This document shows positions 34,252 through 43,954 of a stretch of DNA of 64,000 bases, piece by piece. The notes under the pieces are model-generated. The model was not told where the DNA came from, made no database searches, and worked only from the letters and a program-made list of their open reading frames with translations. The position numbers were made by a program, and so were the translations under genes. Source of the stretch: JAPPKS01 sp963667895 (lineage in GTDB: Bacteria; Poribacteria; WGA-4E; PCPOR2b); assembly GCA_965223985.1 (NCBI GenBank), contig OZ245030.1, forward strand, positions 1,116,001 to 1,180,000, in the 5' to 3' direction. Positions within the stretch are counted from its first letter, which is position 1; each line of letters opens with the position of its first letter.

Positions 34252-35178
34252 TCATACCGCCTCGTTGGTCACGCGCATCTCAATATCAAACCCCTCTTTC
34301 CGAATTCGAAGGTCGAAGTAGAGCAGCGTGAAACCGATTACCCCAATCGGCAGCATCAGACTAGCAACGAGATGGTTGATGACATTCTGAATCACGTAAG
34401 TGACCAAGCCTGCCCAAGTCGTCAGTTCCGGTAGGAACATTCGCCCTAACATCTCCAACAAATTCCCGTCACCGCCCGTCGACTGTGTTACACCGAACAC
34501 GAATAATAAAGAGAACTGAAGTATTAGTTGAATCATGAGAGCGAGAAGAAGAATCCCTAACGTGATACCGAAAACGCGCCACCACTTGCCTTTGACCAAT
34601 TCACTGCTGCGTCTCAGCGCGTTTTTCGCCGAGTTCTCTTCAACCAAAGCGGCTAAACTACAGAAAACCCAACGCGTTCCAAAATAGATGGCGAACGGGA
34701 TACCGATGATGGTTATCGTCAATGCACCGACAACTAACAGCCGGAGTAAATTGCATCCCAGGAAGGGCCAGAACCGGCGTTTGACCTGTCTGAATGCGGT
34801 GCGGGCCGTGATGTGTCTGCCCAAATAGGTCTGAGCGCTGGCGAAGATAATCCCCCCCACAGCGAATAGAGTAACTACAAGGGTAGTCAATACTCCTATT
34901 GCCAATATTGCTATCACCAGTATTGCTATTACCACCATTGCTACCATCATGCTCGATCCGCTGGAACTGCGCAGAAATAACGTTGAAATGCCTCGTATTA
35001 GGCTCAGCCCGCAGTTGAAAACGAAATAAACAGCACAGATGCGCAAGAACAGTCGAAAATGGTTGCGATAGAGGCTGAATATTGTGTCCAGGATATCCGT
35101 GAATCCCATCGGTTGAAGTGATGTCGTTGCGGCGGTTTCGCTGGTACTTGCTTGTGATGAATCGTTGGGGCGTAACAT
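34252..35178 (-). CDS. Multi-pass membrane protein, paralogue of the next gene upstream
   Basis: A 308-residue protein with GGAGGAA before the ATG. After a Ser/Thr-rich N-terminal tail comes FTDILDTIFSLYRNHFRLFL, a motif of the GPDPase-membrane-domain-like/DUF7544 group, and then about six TM helices (for example MVAMVVIAILVIAILAIGVL and GALTITIIGIPFAIYFG). The C-terminus (GFTLLYFDLRIRKEGFDIEM) is nearly identical to that of the protein at 35267-36097. Such proteins often accompany DUF4129 and MoxR genes. The role is unknown. Confidence 0.75.
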   Translation of the reverse strand: MLRPNDSSQASTSETAATTSLQPMGFTDILDTIFSLYRNHFRLFLRICAVYFVFNCGLSLIRGISTLFLRSSSGSSMMVAMVVIAILVIAILAIGVLTTLVVTLFAVGGIIFASAQTYLGRHITARTAFRQVKRRFWPFLGCNLLRLLVVGALTITIIGIPFAIYFGTRWVFCSLAALVEENSAKNALRRSSELVKGKWWRVFGITLGILLLALMIQLILQFSLLFVFGVTQSTGGDGNLLEMLGRMFLPELTTWAGLVTYVIQNVINHLVASLMLPIGVIGFTLLYFDLRIRKEGFDIEMRVTNEAV

Positions 35179-35266
35179 TTTTCCTCCGTGCAGAACACAG
35201 GGTTATAAGACGATAATTCTATCGCATTTTGCGCCTTCGGATCAATTCAAAAACATCTGAATACTG

Positions 35267-36097
35267 TCACACCTCCTCCTTTGCCAGCATCATCTCAATA
35301 TCGAACCCCTCTTTTCGAATGCGTCGGTCAAAGTAGAGCAGTGTGAAACCGATTGCCGTAATCGGCATTATAAGGGCGTCGATTACTGTGTGGATCGCAT
35401 GCAACAGATGCAGGATCCCCTCGATTTCACCATGGGGCTCCCATATCGTCCGGCGAATCATCTCCAAAAGGTCGATCTCTCCAGCAATCCCTGATAAGGC
35501 GAAGATGAGTGTTGTGGAGGCTATAAGTATCAAATCAATCATGACACTAAGCAGCTGAATCGCGAACATGATACCAAACACACGCCACCACTCGCCTTTG
35601 ACCAATTCGCCGCTGCGCCTGAACGCTTTCGTCGCTGAGGTCTCTTCAACCATAACTGCTTGTACGTAGAAACCCCACCGCGTAAAAAAGTAAATGGCGA
35701 ACGGGACACCGATAATGGTAATTCCCAATAGCACAGCAACTAACCAATAGAGTAAACTACTTCCGAACAAATTCCAAAACCGGAGTTTCACTTGCCTGAA
35801 TGCAATGCGGGCAGTAATTTGTTTTCCTAAATATGCCTGCGCGCTAGCAAACGTAAGCCCTACGTAACACAAAACAAGCACAACGAGTTCACTGAAATCT
35901 GTCGCCCAATGTGTGAAAGTAGAAGAAACAATATGTGAAAAGAAATAAACAGCGGATATGCCCAAAAACAGCCGGAAATGGTTGCGATAGAGGCTGAACG
36001 TTGTGTCTAGAATGTCCGTGAACTCCATCGGTTGCAGCGACGTCGTTGTGGTGGCTTCACTGTCGCTGGCTTGTGGTGAATCGTTGGAATGTAACAT
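35267..36097 (-). CDS. Multi-pass membrane protein, paralogue of the next gene downstream
   Basis: A 276-residue protein and the first gene of the membrane cluster, preceded by GGACGGAAAAA. It shares the N-terminal sequence SLQPMEFTDILDT-FSLYRNHFRLFL and the C-terminal GFTLLYFDRRIRKEGFDIEM with the gene at 34252-35178. It lacks some of the Ile/Val-rich segment present there. About five TM helices are seen, including LGITIIGVPFAIYFFTRWGF. The end-to-end similarity shows a tandem duplication that has since diverged in the middle. Function unknown. Confidence 0.75.
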   Translation of the reverse strand: MLHSNDSPQASDSEATTTTSLQPMEFTDILDTTFSLYRNHFRLFLGISAVYFFSHIVSSTFTHWATDFSELVVLVLCYVGLTFASAQAYLGKQITARIAFRQVKLRFWNLFGSSLLYWLVAVLLGITIIGVPFAIYFFTRWGFYVQAVMVEETSATKAFRRSGELVKGEWWRVFGIMFAIQLLSVMIDLILIASTTLIFALSGIAGEIDLLEMIRRTIWEPHGEIEGILHLLHAIHTVIDALIMPITAIGFTLLYFDRRIRKEGFDIEMMLAKEEV

Positions 36098-36211
36098 TTT
36101 TTCCGTCCATGTGCTGCTTGGTCAACGCCATCCCGTAATGGTGCAATAATAGCATAGCTGGCTATTTTTGTAAAGGGGTGGCACATGTCTTAGCCAGCCC
36201 TAGTTTTCTTC

Positions 36212-36240
36212 TTGACCCAATTTTGAAAATGGCTTAGAAT
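36212..36240 (+). promoter_or_regulatory. Sigma-70-type promoter of the lipoprotein gene
   Basis: TTGACC at 36212-36217, a 17-base spacer and TAGAAT at 36235-36240. The next start codon with a ribosome binding site is the ATG at 36290, about 43 bases past the expected transcription start. An alternative in-frame start at 36239 falls inside the -10 element and is therefore unlikely. Confidence 0.6.
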
Positions 36241-36289
36241 GGTCTTAAACGCTAAAGCCCTTTTTGACTCAACACGGGGGGAATTGAAA

Positions 36290-37000
36290 ATGTACAGGCT
36301 ATTGAACCTTCTGAGTCTGCTAATAACGGTCTTTTTATTAGCGTGTGGCGGTGACGAAGAAGAATTGCCTTTCCCAACGAAAATGGAACCGCCCGCCGTG
36401 GCCTACGGGCTTCACGGAGATACGTATCAGAATCAACAGTACGTGTTCAGAGTGTCCAACCTACCTGTTAATGATTGGACCGTCTTGGAAATATCAAATG
36501 TGGCAAGGCAAGAGATAGATAAGATTTGGAAAGAGGCTTGGATTTCGGCGACTGGTGAGCATGGCCAATTCAACTCAGTCGTTTCTCTTCTGCTCATGCA
36601 GCTGACTTCCGAGCAGAATTTTGCGAATACCATCTTAGAAGCAGTTGAAAAACAAATTCCCTTTATTTACATTTTCATCGAAAAGCAGAATGTCACCGAG
36701 AACAGGTCACCGAGAGAGCACGTTGAAACCCTCATAGAAATTTTTGACTACATTTTACCTCCGGACAGTTTCGAAGTAACTCGGCAGGGAAGTCACTTTT
36801 CTAAAGACGGCAGACCAGGACACTATTTTGAGATGAGTCTTGTCGACGACAGTCGAATCAAACGGACGGTTTTCTTCAGAAGCGCTAGCAGTGAATCTAA
36901 CATTTACCAGATCAGTTTTTGGTGCCCCGGTGGCCGATATGATGAACTGGTGCCGGTCTACGATAACATCGCAGCATCTGTCGAGTTTCGACTCCATTAA
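36290..37000 (+). CDS. Putative lipoprotein of unknown function
   Basis: A 236-residue protein starting at the ATG at 36290 with GGGGG eight bases upstream. The leader LLNLLSLLITVFLLACGGDEEE has a clear lipobox (LLAC) followed by acidic residues, which suggests export and lipid attachment. The mature part is mixed alpha/beta (FRVSNLPVNDWTVLEISN, FIYIFIEKQNVTENRSPREH, HFSKDGRPGHYFEMSL, QISFWCPGGRYDELVPVYDN) and resembles the PsbP-like or MOG1-like folds of small stress-related lipoproteins, though not closely enough to name. It stands just upstream of the sigma-propeller gene on the same strand, with its own promoter. Confidence 0.75.
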   Translation: MYRLLNLLSLLITVFLLACGGDEEELPFPTKMEPPAVAYGLHGDTYQNQQYVFRVSNLPVNDWTVLEISNVARQEIDKIWKEAWISATGEHGQFNSVVSLLLMQLTSEQNFANTILEAVEKQIPFIYIFIEKQNVTENRSPREHVETLIEIFDYILPPDSFEVTRQGSHFSKDGRPGHYFEMSLVDDSRIKRTVFFRSASSESNIYQISFWCPGGRYDELVPVYDNIAASVEFRLH

Positions 37001-37205
37001 ACAATCCATTCTTTTACTTCCGCCCGGTACCAAACACTCTGGTCGCCGGAGAATCCCTCACCATGTGAAACGAGTATCCTGTCAATCTGTGATTCATACC
37101 ACTTCCCAATTGGTGGGTGACTTACAGCCCCTCATCTATCTGACGGCGCACGATTCACTCTCACTCCTCATTCCACGCAAAATAATTACAACCGCATCTG
37201 ATCTC

Positions 37206-37233
37206 TTGCCCTAAATGTGCATCATTATATAAT
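37206..37233 (+). promoter_or_regulatory. Sigma-70-type promoter of the sigma-propeller gene
   Basis: TTGCCC at 37206-37211, a 16-base spacer and a perfect TATAAT at 37228-37233. The expected transcription start is near 37240, 50 bases before the chosen ATG at 37289. The in-frame GTG at 37217 lies between the two elements and cannot be the start if this promoter is used. Confidence 0.5.
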
Positions 37234-37288
37234 AGAAGGCAATGACGCTGATGTGATTGCCACATTGAGCCACACAACATCGGGAGCG

Positions 37289-40186
37289 ATGAAAATGGCA
37301 AACAGCGATGCCGAACTAATCAGACGCACTTTGGACGGCGATGCATCCGCGTTCGGGTTTCTGGTCGATAAATACAAAGGCGCAGTCCACGCCCTCGCCT
37401 ACCGTAAAATCGGAAACTTCCACACCGCAGAAGACATTACGCAAGATACCTTTCTCAAAGCCTACCAAAAACTCCACACGCTCAAGGATTGGCGGCATTT
37501 CCCCGGCTGGCTCTACAGAATAGCGTCACGGCTGTGCTTGATGTGGTATCGACAACATCGACTACCGACGCAATCGCTCGATACCGTTGAGAAGCGTTAC
37601 ATGGATACTCTGGCGTGGGCAAAGCACACCGACCAACGAACCCGACAAGCGGTGCACGATGCGCTAGAAACGTTGCCGGAAAGCCAACGGACGGTCTTGA
37701 CGCTCCACTATTTCGGTGGGATGACGTGCGAGGAGATTGCGCGGTTCATCGGCACGTCACGCGGTGCAGTTCTTGACCGGCTCTATCGTGCCCGATTGCA
37801 GCTAAAGAAGGAGATGATACCGATGATGGAGAACACATTGGGTGTGTTTCAATTGCCGCCGACCTTCACTCAACAGATTATGAATCGAATCGACCGCACA
37901 TCCCCAACAACCGCACCACAGAGCAAACCGATAGTCCCGTGGATTGCTGTGACGGCAACGCTTATCGTCGCGCTATTCATCGGATTGGGGCAACAGTCAA
38001 TGACGCGGTTTCAGCAACCGTACAGCCTTGACGCACCTGAACCCGCGAATCGGGTTGAACTCATTGACATGCCGGCGATTCTCCTGCCAGAGGCGAAACC
38101 TGCGCTCATCAATCGTGCGGGTCACTTTTACCCAGGCGACGGCAAGAAAGGCGCTAGATCGGATGGAACTTCTTTCTCGGCGGTGGCAAACGCCGACGCG
38201 GGTAGTGAACGCCACGACGGCGAGTGGACGCAGACAAACGGCCCATACGGCGGTAGCATCAACTCACTATTCCGGGCGTCAGATGGCTCACTCTACGCAA
38301 CCACAGATATGCACGTCTTTCGGTCACGCAACGACGGCGATTCATGGATACGAGTCTACAACGGGTTGGATGTCTATCCTAACGGTAGCATGCCTCTCTT
38401 TCCGAGTACCATTACGGAGGCGAACGGCGTGCTATACCTTAGTACAATTACGGGGTTCTGTTATTCAAACAATCAGGGTGAATCGTGGCAGCCGGTGGAC
38501 TATCATTACAGGGATGCGGATTTGGCAATCACGGGATTCAGCGTGATTGACGCACGAATCTACATCGGTCGTGTTAAAGATGGCGTTGCCTACTCAGATG
38601 ATTATGGCGATTCGTGGACGCCCATTCGAGACGGTTTGCCGACTGAACCGCCCGACAGACTTATGACAGTTGGAACAACCCTCTTCGCCAAGGCAGGCGA
38701 TGACCTCTTTCGGCTCAAAGCGGGCGAAACGTCGTGGACAAAAATCGTGAATATTCCAGAACTCCGTTTTCTCATCGCTGAGGCGGGGACATTGATTATT
38801 GGCAGTGAGACCGATTTGCACCGCTCAACGAACGAAGGCGAGACTTGGATGCTGATAACACCGGCATTGGACAATCAGTCTCTAGGTACGATAACCTTTA
38901 ATAAAGCAACTCTGCCATGGGAACCGATGACACCGGAATTGAGGAAGAATCAATCGCCCAAGATTGAAAAGGTCGCGGCATTCGGCGATACAATTTGTGT
39001 CCTGCTCAACGACTCACGCCAAATACCCGAAGACATCAAGTTACTTCGCTCCACAGACAACGGGCGGTCATGGAATCTAACTGAAGCATCCGAATTGAGC
39101 AATTACGATATTATTTCTCCTGACTACATGGTCGCACTATCGGAACGCGAGGTTTGTATCGGCAACTCCGCCGGGGTATTTCGGTGGACGGACGGTGAAT
39201 CATCGTGGAATCGAATTAACGAGGGACTGATCGGTTCGATGGTACAGAGTCTCGTATTCTTCAAGAATGCGCTCTATGCCTCGACGCACAATCGCAACGG
39301 TATTTTCAAATCTGTAGACGGTGGGAACCAATGGGTACCGATTCATCGGGGATTGCCTACGGCAGATGTAGGAGCACTCGCCATTTCGGGCGGGACACTC
39401 TATCTCGGCGTGAATGAAATGAACTTCATGGATACACAGGATCCATCCACCGCCGGTATCTATCGTTTGGCGGCGGACCGGAATTCATGGATTCCAGTGC
39501 AGACGGAGATGCGCACGGCTTACACTGACAGCGATTGGCACAAGGGATATCACCAAATGTACAGCGTTGACACGCTTGCGATTTCCGGAGATACCTTCTA
39601 CACCATCGCGCAGATGGGCAACGGTTCTCGGCTGTTTCGATGGCGGAGAGGCGAGCGTTATTGGACGGATATCAGTCCTCATCCTGAGGATTGGATATAC
39701 ATGGGGTCAAATGAGTTAACAGGACTCGCAGTCGTCGGGAAAACGATTTATATTGTTGTTAATCTAGATCTCATGCGCTCACGCAACAGAGGGGACACGT
39801 GGTCGAAGATCGATATTCCCGCTTCTCCTTCTTCTCGTTACACGCCTCAAGTAAGAGGGGCTGTCGTTTTAGAGAAAACCGTCTTCATCTCGACTCCCGA
39901 ATCGGGTGTACTCCGGTCTGCGGACCACGGTAAGACGTGGGAATCAGGCAACGAGGGGTTGCCGCAGGCGTATTCTTGGGAACTTCACGCGGTCGGCAAC
40001 GCCCTTTATGTGACGGAGTGGGAGGAAGGGATTTTTCGGCTAAAGGATGGTCGGGATTCATGGGAATTTGTTAAACCGTTTCTTTCGGATTATCCGGATG
40101 TGGTGGGTGCGTTGACGGTCGCACGCGGGACGCTATACGCCGGCATTGGAGCGAGCGGCGTTTATCGAATCACTCTAGACGACTGA
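37289..40186 (+). CDS. ECF sigma factor fused through a TM helix to an Asp-box beta-propeller
   Basis: A single 965-residue frame (ATG at 37289, GGGAG four bases upstream). Region 2 spans about residues 10-85 (SAFGFLVDKYKGAVHALAY, HTAEDITQDTFLKAYQKL). Region 4 spans about residues 125-180 (ALETLPESQRTVLTLHYFGG, TCEEIARFIGTSRGAVLDRL). A linker KKEMIPMMENTLGVFQLPPTF precedes a TM helix near 220-240 (IVPWIAVTATLIVALFIGLG). The remaining roughly 680 residues form a propeller with at least eight Asp-boxes, such as SRNDGDSWIRV, SNNQGESWQPV, STNEGETWMLI, STDNGRSWNLT and SADHGKTWESG. The topology implies cytoplasmic sigma domains tethered to an extracytoplasmic sensor. No anti-sigma gene is adjacent. 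Confidence 0.9.
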   Translation: MKMANSDAELIRRTLDGDASAFGFLVDKYKGAVHALAYRKIGNFHTAEDITQDTFLKAYQKLHTLKDWRHFPGWLYRIASRLCLMWYRQHRLPTQSLDTVEKRYMDTLAWAKHTDQRTRQAVHDALETLPESQRTVLTLHYFGGMTCEEIARFIGTSRGAVLDRLYRARLQLKKEMIPMMENTLGVFQLPPTFTQQIMNRIDRTSPTTAPQSKPIVPWIAVTATLIVALFIGLGQQSMTRFQQPYSLDAPEPANRVELIDMPAILLPEAKPALINRAGHFYPGDGKKGARSDGTSFSAVANADAGSERHDGEWTQTNGPYGGSINSLFRASDGSLYATTDMHVFRSRNDGDSWIRVYNGLDVYPNGSMPLFPSTITEANGVLYLSTITGFCYSNNQGESWQPVDYHYRDADLAITGFSVIDARIYIGRVKDGVAYSDDYGDSWTPIRDGLPTEPPDRLMTVGTTLFAKAGDDLFRLKAGETSWTKIVNIPELRFLIAEAGTLIIGSETDLHRSTNEGETWMLITPALDNQSLGTITFNKATLPWEPMTPELRKNQSPKIEKVAAFGDTICVLLNDSRQIPEDIKLLRSTDNGRSWNLTEASELSNYDIISPDYMVALSEREVCIGNSAGVFRWTDGESSWNRINEGLIGSMVQSLVFFKNALYASTHNRNGIFKSVDGGNQWVPIHRGLPTADVGALAISGGTLYLGVNEMNFMDTQDPSTAGIYRLAADRNSWIPVQTEMRTAYTDSDWHKGYHQMYSVDTLAISGDTFYTIAQMGNGSRLFRWRRGERYWTDISPHPEDWIYMGSNELTGLAVVGKTIYIVVNLDLMRSRNRGDTWSKIDIPASPSSRYTPQVRGAVVLEKTVFISTPESGVLRSADHGKTWESGNEGLPQAYSWELHAVGNALYVTEWEEGIFRLKDGRDSWEFVKPFLSDYPDVVGALTVARGTLYAGIGASGVYRITLDD

Positions 40187-40204
40187 TATGTCACATCCAA
40201 TTCT

Positions 40205-41662
40205 CTACTCTTCTGCAATTGCAAAAAGTACGTTACGACTTGCAATGTACAGCACGCCGTCCTTGGCAACTGGCGTCGTGTAGACCGCACTGCCCATGTT
40301 GACCTCAAAAATCAACTCCTTCTGTCTGCCCGCCTTCAAAACGGCAATGTCTCCGTCTTCATCCCCGATATAGACCCTTCCATCTGCCACAAACGGCGAC
40401 CCCCAAATCGCGGCAAAAGTGTCATACGTCCAGTAGTGTTCACCGGTGTGGGCATCCAGGCAGTACACAAAGCCGCTCAGATCCGCCGTATAGAGCAGAT
40501 CATCAACAATGGCTACAGTGGACATCGTGCGGTTATAATCTTGATTCCCAAAATGCCAGAGTGCGTTACTCTCGGTGACATCTCCTTCACCTGTGGCATC
40601 AATTGCCCATAGATGCCCAACCCCCTCGCCGTGTTCGGGGTCTTGACCCACACCAACATAAATCCGGTCCGCGTAAATGACTGGGGTCGAGATAATACTG
40701 TTTCGCGTTCCTCTCCCGCCGAGTTCCCAAACAGAATCCTTCGGATTGCAGTCAAACTTCCAAATCAGCTTCCCTGTCTCAGGCTCAAGCGAGTAGATCC
40801 AGCCATCACCACCAGGAAAGATGACCTGAGGTTTTCCGGCGGCTGCACCGTAGGCGGGATTGGACCACTGACCGTGAAGAATATTTTCACCGGGTGAGGC
40901 ATCTTCCCAGACAAGTTCGCCCGTCTTTTTATTTAGTGCGATAAAGCTAGGTGCGAACGGCGAAGGGATATGGATATGTCCTTCATCAACACCATTGCTA
41001 GTGACTACAAAGAGCATGTCTCCAGCACCAACTGGGGAACAAGTGGCGAGATTATGAGGGAATACGTCCAGTTCAGCCATCATGTCGTATTTCCAGATTG
41101 TATCGGCACCAATGTCGCTTGCATCGGTTTCTTCTGTAAAGGGACCATCATTTTCGCCGTCCAGAAAACCTTCGGTGTCGATGCACACCACCTCACAGCG
41201 ATTTGAGACGTAGTATAGTCTATCGCCCTCAATGAATGGTGCTGAGCAGACACCCTGCTGCGGCCAATCATTGACCCTGCCCGAAGGGAGTTTCGTATGT
41301 GTAGATTGCCAGAGGAACTCACCGTCCGATTCTCGGAACGCCATAATTACGCCGCGGTCGCCAGTGAGTTTTGGATTGCGTAAGCCTTGGTTGTTCGTTC
41401 CAACAAATACCTTACCGCCGATGAGGACAGGTCCTGCATAGGTTTGAGAGCCTAGGGACGCCCTCCATTTGATGTTTAACCCGGTCTCGGGATCCCATTT
41501 TTCCGGCAGATTTCTCTCATCTGAGACCAGATTTCGAGACGGTGTGAACCCCCACATATTTGTCTCTTCGGCGCGAGCGTTCAATACAGCAAAGAAAATA
41601 ATTCCAATGAAAATTTGGACAATGCTGATGTTCGTTATTCTTAAGATACTCTTGATGTTCAT
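40205..41662 (-). CDS. Exported PQQ-like beta-propeller repeat protein
   Basis: A 485-residue protein with a signal peptide (ISIVQIFIGIIFFAVLNARA) and a propeller of the PQQ-binding-like type: TGLNIKWRASLGSQTYAGP, LIGGKVFVGTNNQG, DGEFLWQSTH, TGELVWEDASPGENI, TGKLIWKFDCN, TGEHYWTYDTFAAIWGSPF and GVLYIASRNVLFAI. Such outer-membrane or periplasmic propellers without PQQ are common in planctomycetes and Poribacteria. It faces the sigma-propeller gene tail to tail (18-base gap) and lies downstream of another PQQ-like propeller gene, 109 bases away. Confidence 0.85.
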   Translation of the reverse strand: MNIKSILRITNISIVQIFIGIIFFAVLNARAEETNMWGFTPSRNLVSDERNLPEKWDPETGLNIKWRASLGSQTYAGPVLIGGKVFVGTNNQGLRNPKLTGDRGVIMAFRESDGEFLWQSTHTKLPSGRVNDWPQQGVCSAPFIEGDRLYYVSNRCEVVCIDTEGFLDGENDGPFTEETDASDIGADTIWKYDMMAELDVFPHNLATCSPVGAGDMLFVVTSNGVDEGHIHIPSPFAPSFIALNKKTGELVWEDASPGENILHGQWSNPAYGAAAGKPQVIFPGGDGWIYSLEPETGKLIWKFDCNPKDSVWELGGRGTRNSIISTPVIYADRIYVGVGQDPEHGEGVGHLWAIDATGEGDVTESNALWHFGNQDYNRTMSTVAIVDDLLYTADLSGFVYCLDAHTGEHYWTYDTFAAIWGSPFVADGRVYIGDEDGDIAVLKAGRQKELIFEVNMGSAVYTTPVAKDGVLYIASRNVLFAIAEE

Positions 41663-41771
41663 CTTCGTACGCCTTCTCTCAATTTGCCATTTAGTGTATT
41701 CGTTTCAATAGCCAGGCTTATCACTGAACCGTAGTTACAGGTGACAGGTTAATCAATTTGAAACATTTTCC

Positions 41772-43925
41772 TCAATCACGCCAAACTTTTAGATTATCGT
41801 AAGAAATCTCAGCGGACGAATAGCCGTAGATACCTGGACTCCCTTCAAGATTTGGCAGCGGATCTTCTGCTGTAATCGTCCAAGTTTCAGTTTCCATTTC
41901 GCCGGTTCGCCAAACCTTCCCCTTTACGATTGCTTTACCATCGACAATGTCTACCTTCAACTTCATGGTATACCAGACGTGCGGTTCCCATCTGAAATCG
42001 ATATGCTTTGCCATTCTGAGATCTGAAGCCCACGAGCGGATTTGTAACCGCTGGTGGTTGCCCATGAGATTCAAGGTGTACCGGTTGGCGATTATCCCCA
42101 TATCCGGCAGGTTCCGTTTAGGCTTTGTCCCCATCACATCAATTTGAATGGTGTAGTCTTTCATCGTGGGTAGCCCAATATAGACATTGGATCGATTCAA
42201 CCCGCGCTTGACGGGAGATTTGACTAGAACTTTGTTCCCATCTTTGGAGCGGACGATAAATTTGCTGCCTGCCCCGATCCAGTGAGGCGGATTTTTCCCT
42301 TCTTCAACCGACTCAAAATCTTCCACCCGCGGCAATTCAGGAATAACACGGACACGAGCAGAACTCTTTAGGTCCCCGATTCGTGCCGACACGGTTCCAG
42401 CTTGGCCACCGCCGCTGTCATTAAGGGTCAGTTCGCCGTTAGGGTCAATCGTTCCTAACAATCCATTGAGCGACCATTCATTAGCCATTTCAGTATAAAA
42501 TCTTCCTTTACCGTCGAAAGCGCGAACCGTGAACTGAACTGTTTTTCCTGGTTGGGTTAAAATCTCCGTAGGAACGATTTTGATTGAATTGACACCTTTT
42601 GACCCCAGACAGTAAAGTCCATCCTCGGTAGTGAAGTAGATTTGACCGTCAGCAATCGCAGGAGATCCATATATTTCTGCATAATGTCCCGGCTCCCTTT
42701 CAATCTGCTTTGTGTCGAGGGATTGGCACGCATTTTCGCTTGGTTCCAGAATGTGAAAATGTCCGTTTACTTCGGTTACATATATCTTTCCATCTGCCCA
42801 AACAGGTGAACCTTTACCAACGGTGCCAAGGCTGTGCTGCCAACGGACCGCACCTGTTTCGGCGTCAAGGCTGTACAGATTCGCCGAATTATCCACGACG
42901 TAAAGTCTCCCCTCGTGTATCGCCGGGGAAGTATAACCAACCTGACACCCATCATATCGCCAGAGCTCGTGCGTTTTTGTAACATCCCCCGTGCCAGTGC
43001 CATCAATGCAGACGACACGCCCCATCGCCGTGCTGTCGATATTCTCTTCGCCATGGGAAGCGTAGACCTTTGCGCCATCCACCACAACCGAGCTATTGAT
43101 GCCGCGTTTGCTCAGTTTGAAACCCCAAACCTTCTCACCTGTATGAACATTCATTGCATAGACCGATCCATCGGCGTTGCCCCCTATTAAGAGGAGTTGT
43201 CCGTTGATCGTTGCAACAACAGGTGTGGAGTAGGTGGTATCCAGCGGTTGACCGCCCGGTGCTGTTACCCAAACCACATCGCCTGTGTTCTTATCAAAAG
43301 CGAAGTAGCGATGTCTCGGCACAACATGACCACCCCAACTTGTGTTGAGGAAGCTGATGATAACAAGATTGCCTGTCACAATCGCTGTATGAATTCGACC
43401 GCCATAGCCGGAAATCCGTCCGAATTCTTCCGTCAAGGAACGTGACCAAACAATTTCACCGTTTCCAGTAAAACAGAGAAACATCCCACTAATCGTATGG
43501 ACATAAATATTGCCTGTATCCGTATCGCCAGCTAAACTTGCCCAACCGAGGCGGTTAAACGGGATAGTGCTGTGAAAGACGTTGAACCGTTGCTCCCAAA
43601 GCAGTTTTCCCGTTTTGGCGTCAAAGCAGGCAACCTGCTCCTGCTCGGTGATGTCTTTTCCAACTCGCCCGATGACATACACCCGATCATTGAGCACGAT
43701 CGGTGTGGAACGACCGATAAAGTCCGCTTTCCACATTAAGTTTTCACCGTCTATAGACCATTTTGAGATTAGTCCAGTTTCGAGAGAGGCACCGTTCTGG
43801 TTGGTCCCTCGCCAACCCGGCCAGTCCAATTGAGAAGCCCATGTGTCTGAAGCAATTTGAGCTATAATGTCCCCGTGCAAAATGAACAGCAGATACAGAA
43901 GCAAAAAAATTATCTTACGAGTCAT
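41772..43925 (-). CDS. PQQ-like propeller with Ig-like and jelly-roll C-terminal domains
   Basis: A 717-residue protein (ATG at 43925 after GGGGTTTAAG). A signal peptide (KIIFLLLYLLFILHGDIIA) is followed by a PQQ-like propeller: WPGWRGTNQNGASLETGL, TGKLLWEQRFN, NTGDVVWVTAPGG, TGEKVWGFKLSKRG and TGAVRWQHSLG. From about residue 450 an Ig-like segment begins PTEILTQPGKTVQFTVRAFD. The end (DFESVEEGKNPPHWIGAG...IYGYSSAEISYDNLKVWRD) looks like a concanavalin A-type jelly-roll as in DUF1080 proteins. The combination suggests extracellular carbohydrate binding. It is downstream of a Gfo/Idh/MocA gene, 29 bases apart. Confidence 0.8.
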   Translation of the reverse strand: MTRKIIFLLLYLLFILHGDIIAQIASDTWASQLDWPGWRGTNQNGASLETGLISKWSIDGENLMWKADFIGRSTPIVLNDRVYVIGRVGKDITEQEQVACFDAKTGKLLWEQRFNVFHSTIPFNRLGWASLAGDTDTGNIYVHTISGMFLCFTGNGEIVWSRSLTEEFGRISGYGGRIHTAIVTGNLVIISFLNTSWGGHVVPRHRYFAFDKNTGDVVWVTAPGGQPLDTTYSTPVVATINGQLLLIGGNADGSVYAMNVHTGEKVWGFKLSKRGINSSVVVDGAKVYASHGEENIDSTAMGRVVCIDGTGTGDVTKTHELWRYDGCQVGYTSPAIHEGRLYVVDNSANLYSLDAETGAVRWQHSLGTVGKGSPVWADGKIYVTEVNGHFHILEPSENACQSLDTKQIEREPGHYAEIYGSPAIADGQIYFTTEDGLYCLGSKGVNSIKIVPTEILTQPGKTVQFTVRAFDGKGRFYTEMANEWSLNGLLGTIDPNGELTLNDSGGGQAGTVSARIGDLKSSARVRVIPELPRVEDFESVEEGKNPPHWIGAGSKFIVRSKDGNKVLVKSPVKRGLNRSNVYIGLPTMKDYTIQIDVMGTKPKRNLPDMGIIANRYTLNLMGNHQRLQIRSWASDLRMAKHIDFRWEPHVWYTMKLKVDIVDGKAIVKGKVWRTGEMETETWTITAEDPLPNLEGSPGIYGYSSAEISYDNLKVWRD

Positions 43926-43954
43926 CTTAAACCCCATTTGCATCCCCGTTATTG

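Noticed and set aside
38028..38546. 172-codon plus-strand frame inside the sigma-propeller gene
   Set aside because: Lies wholly within the 965-residue gene in another frame; Arg/Thr-rich with no domain signature.
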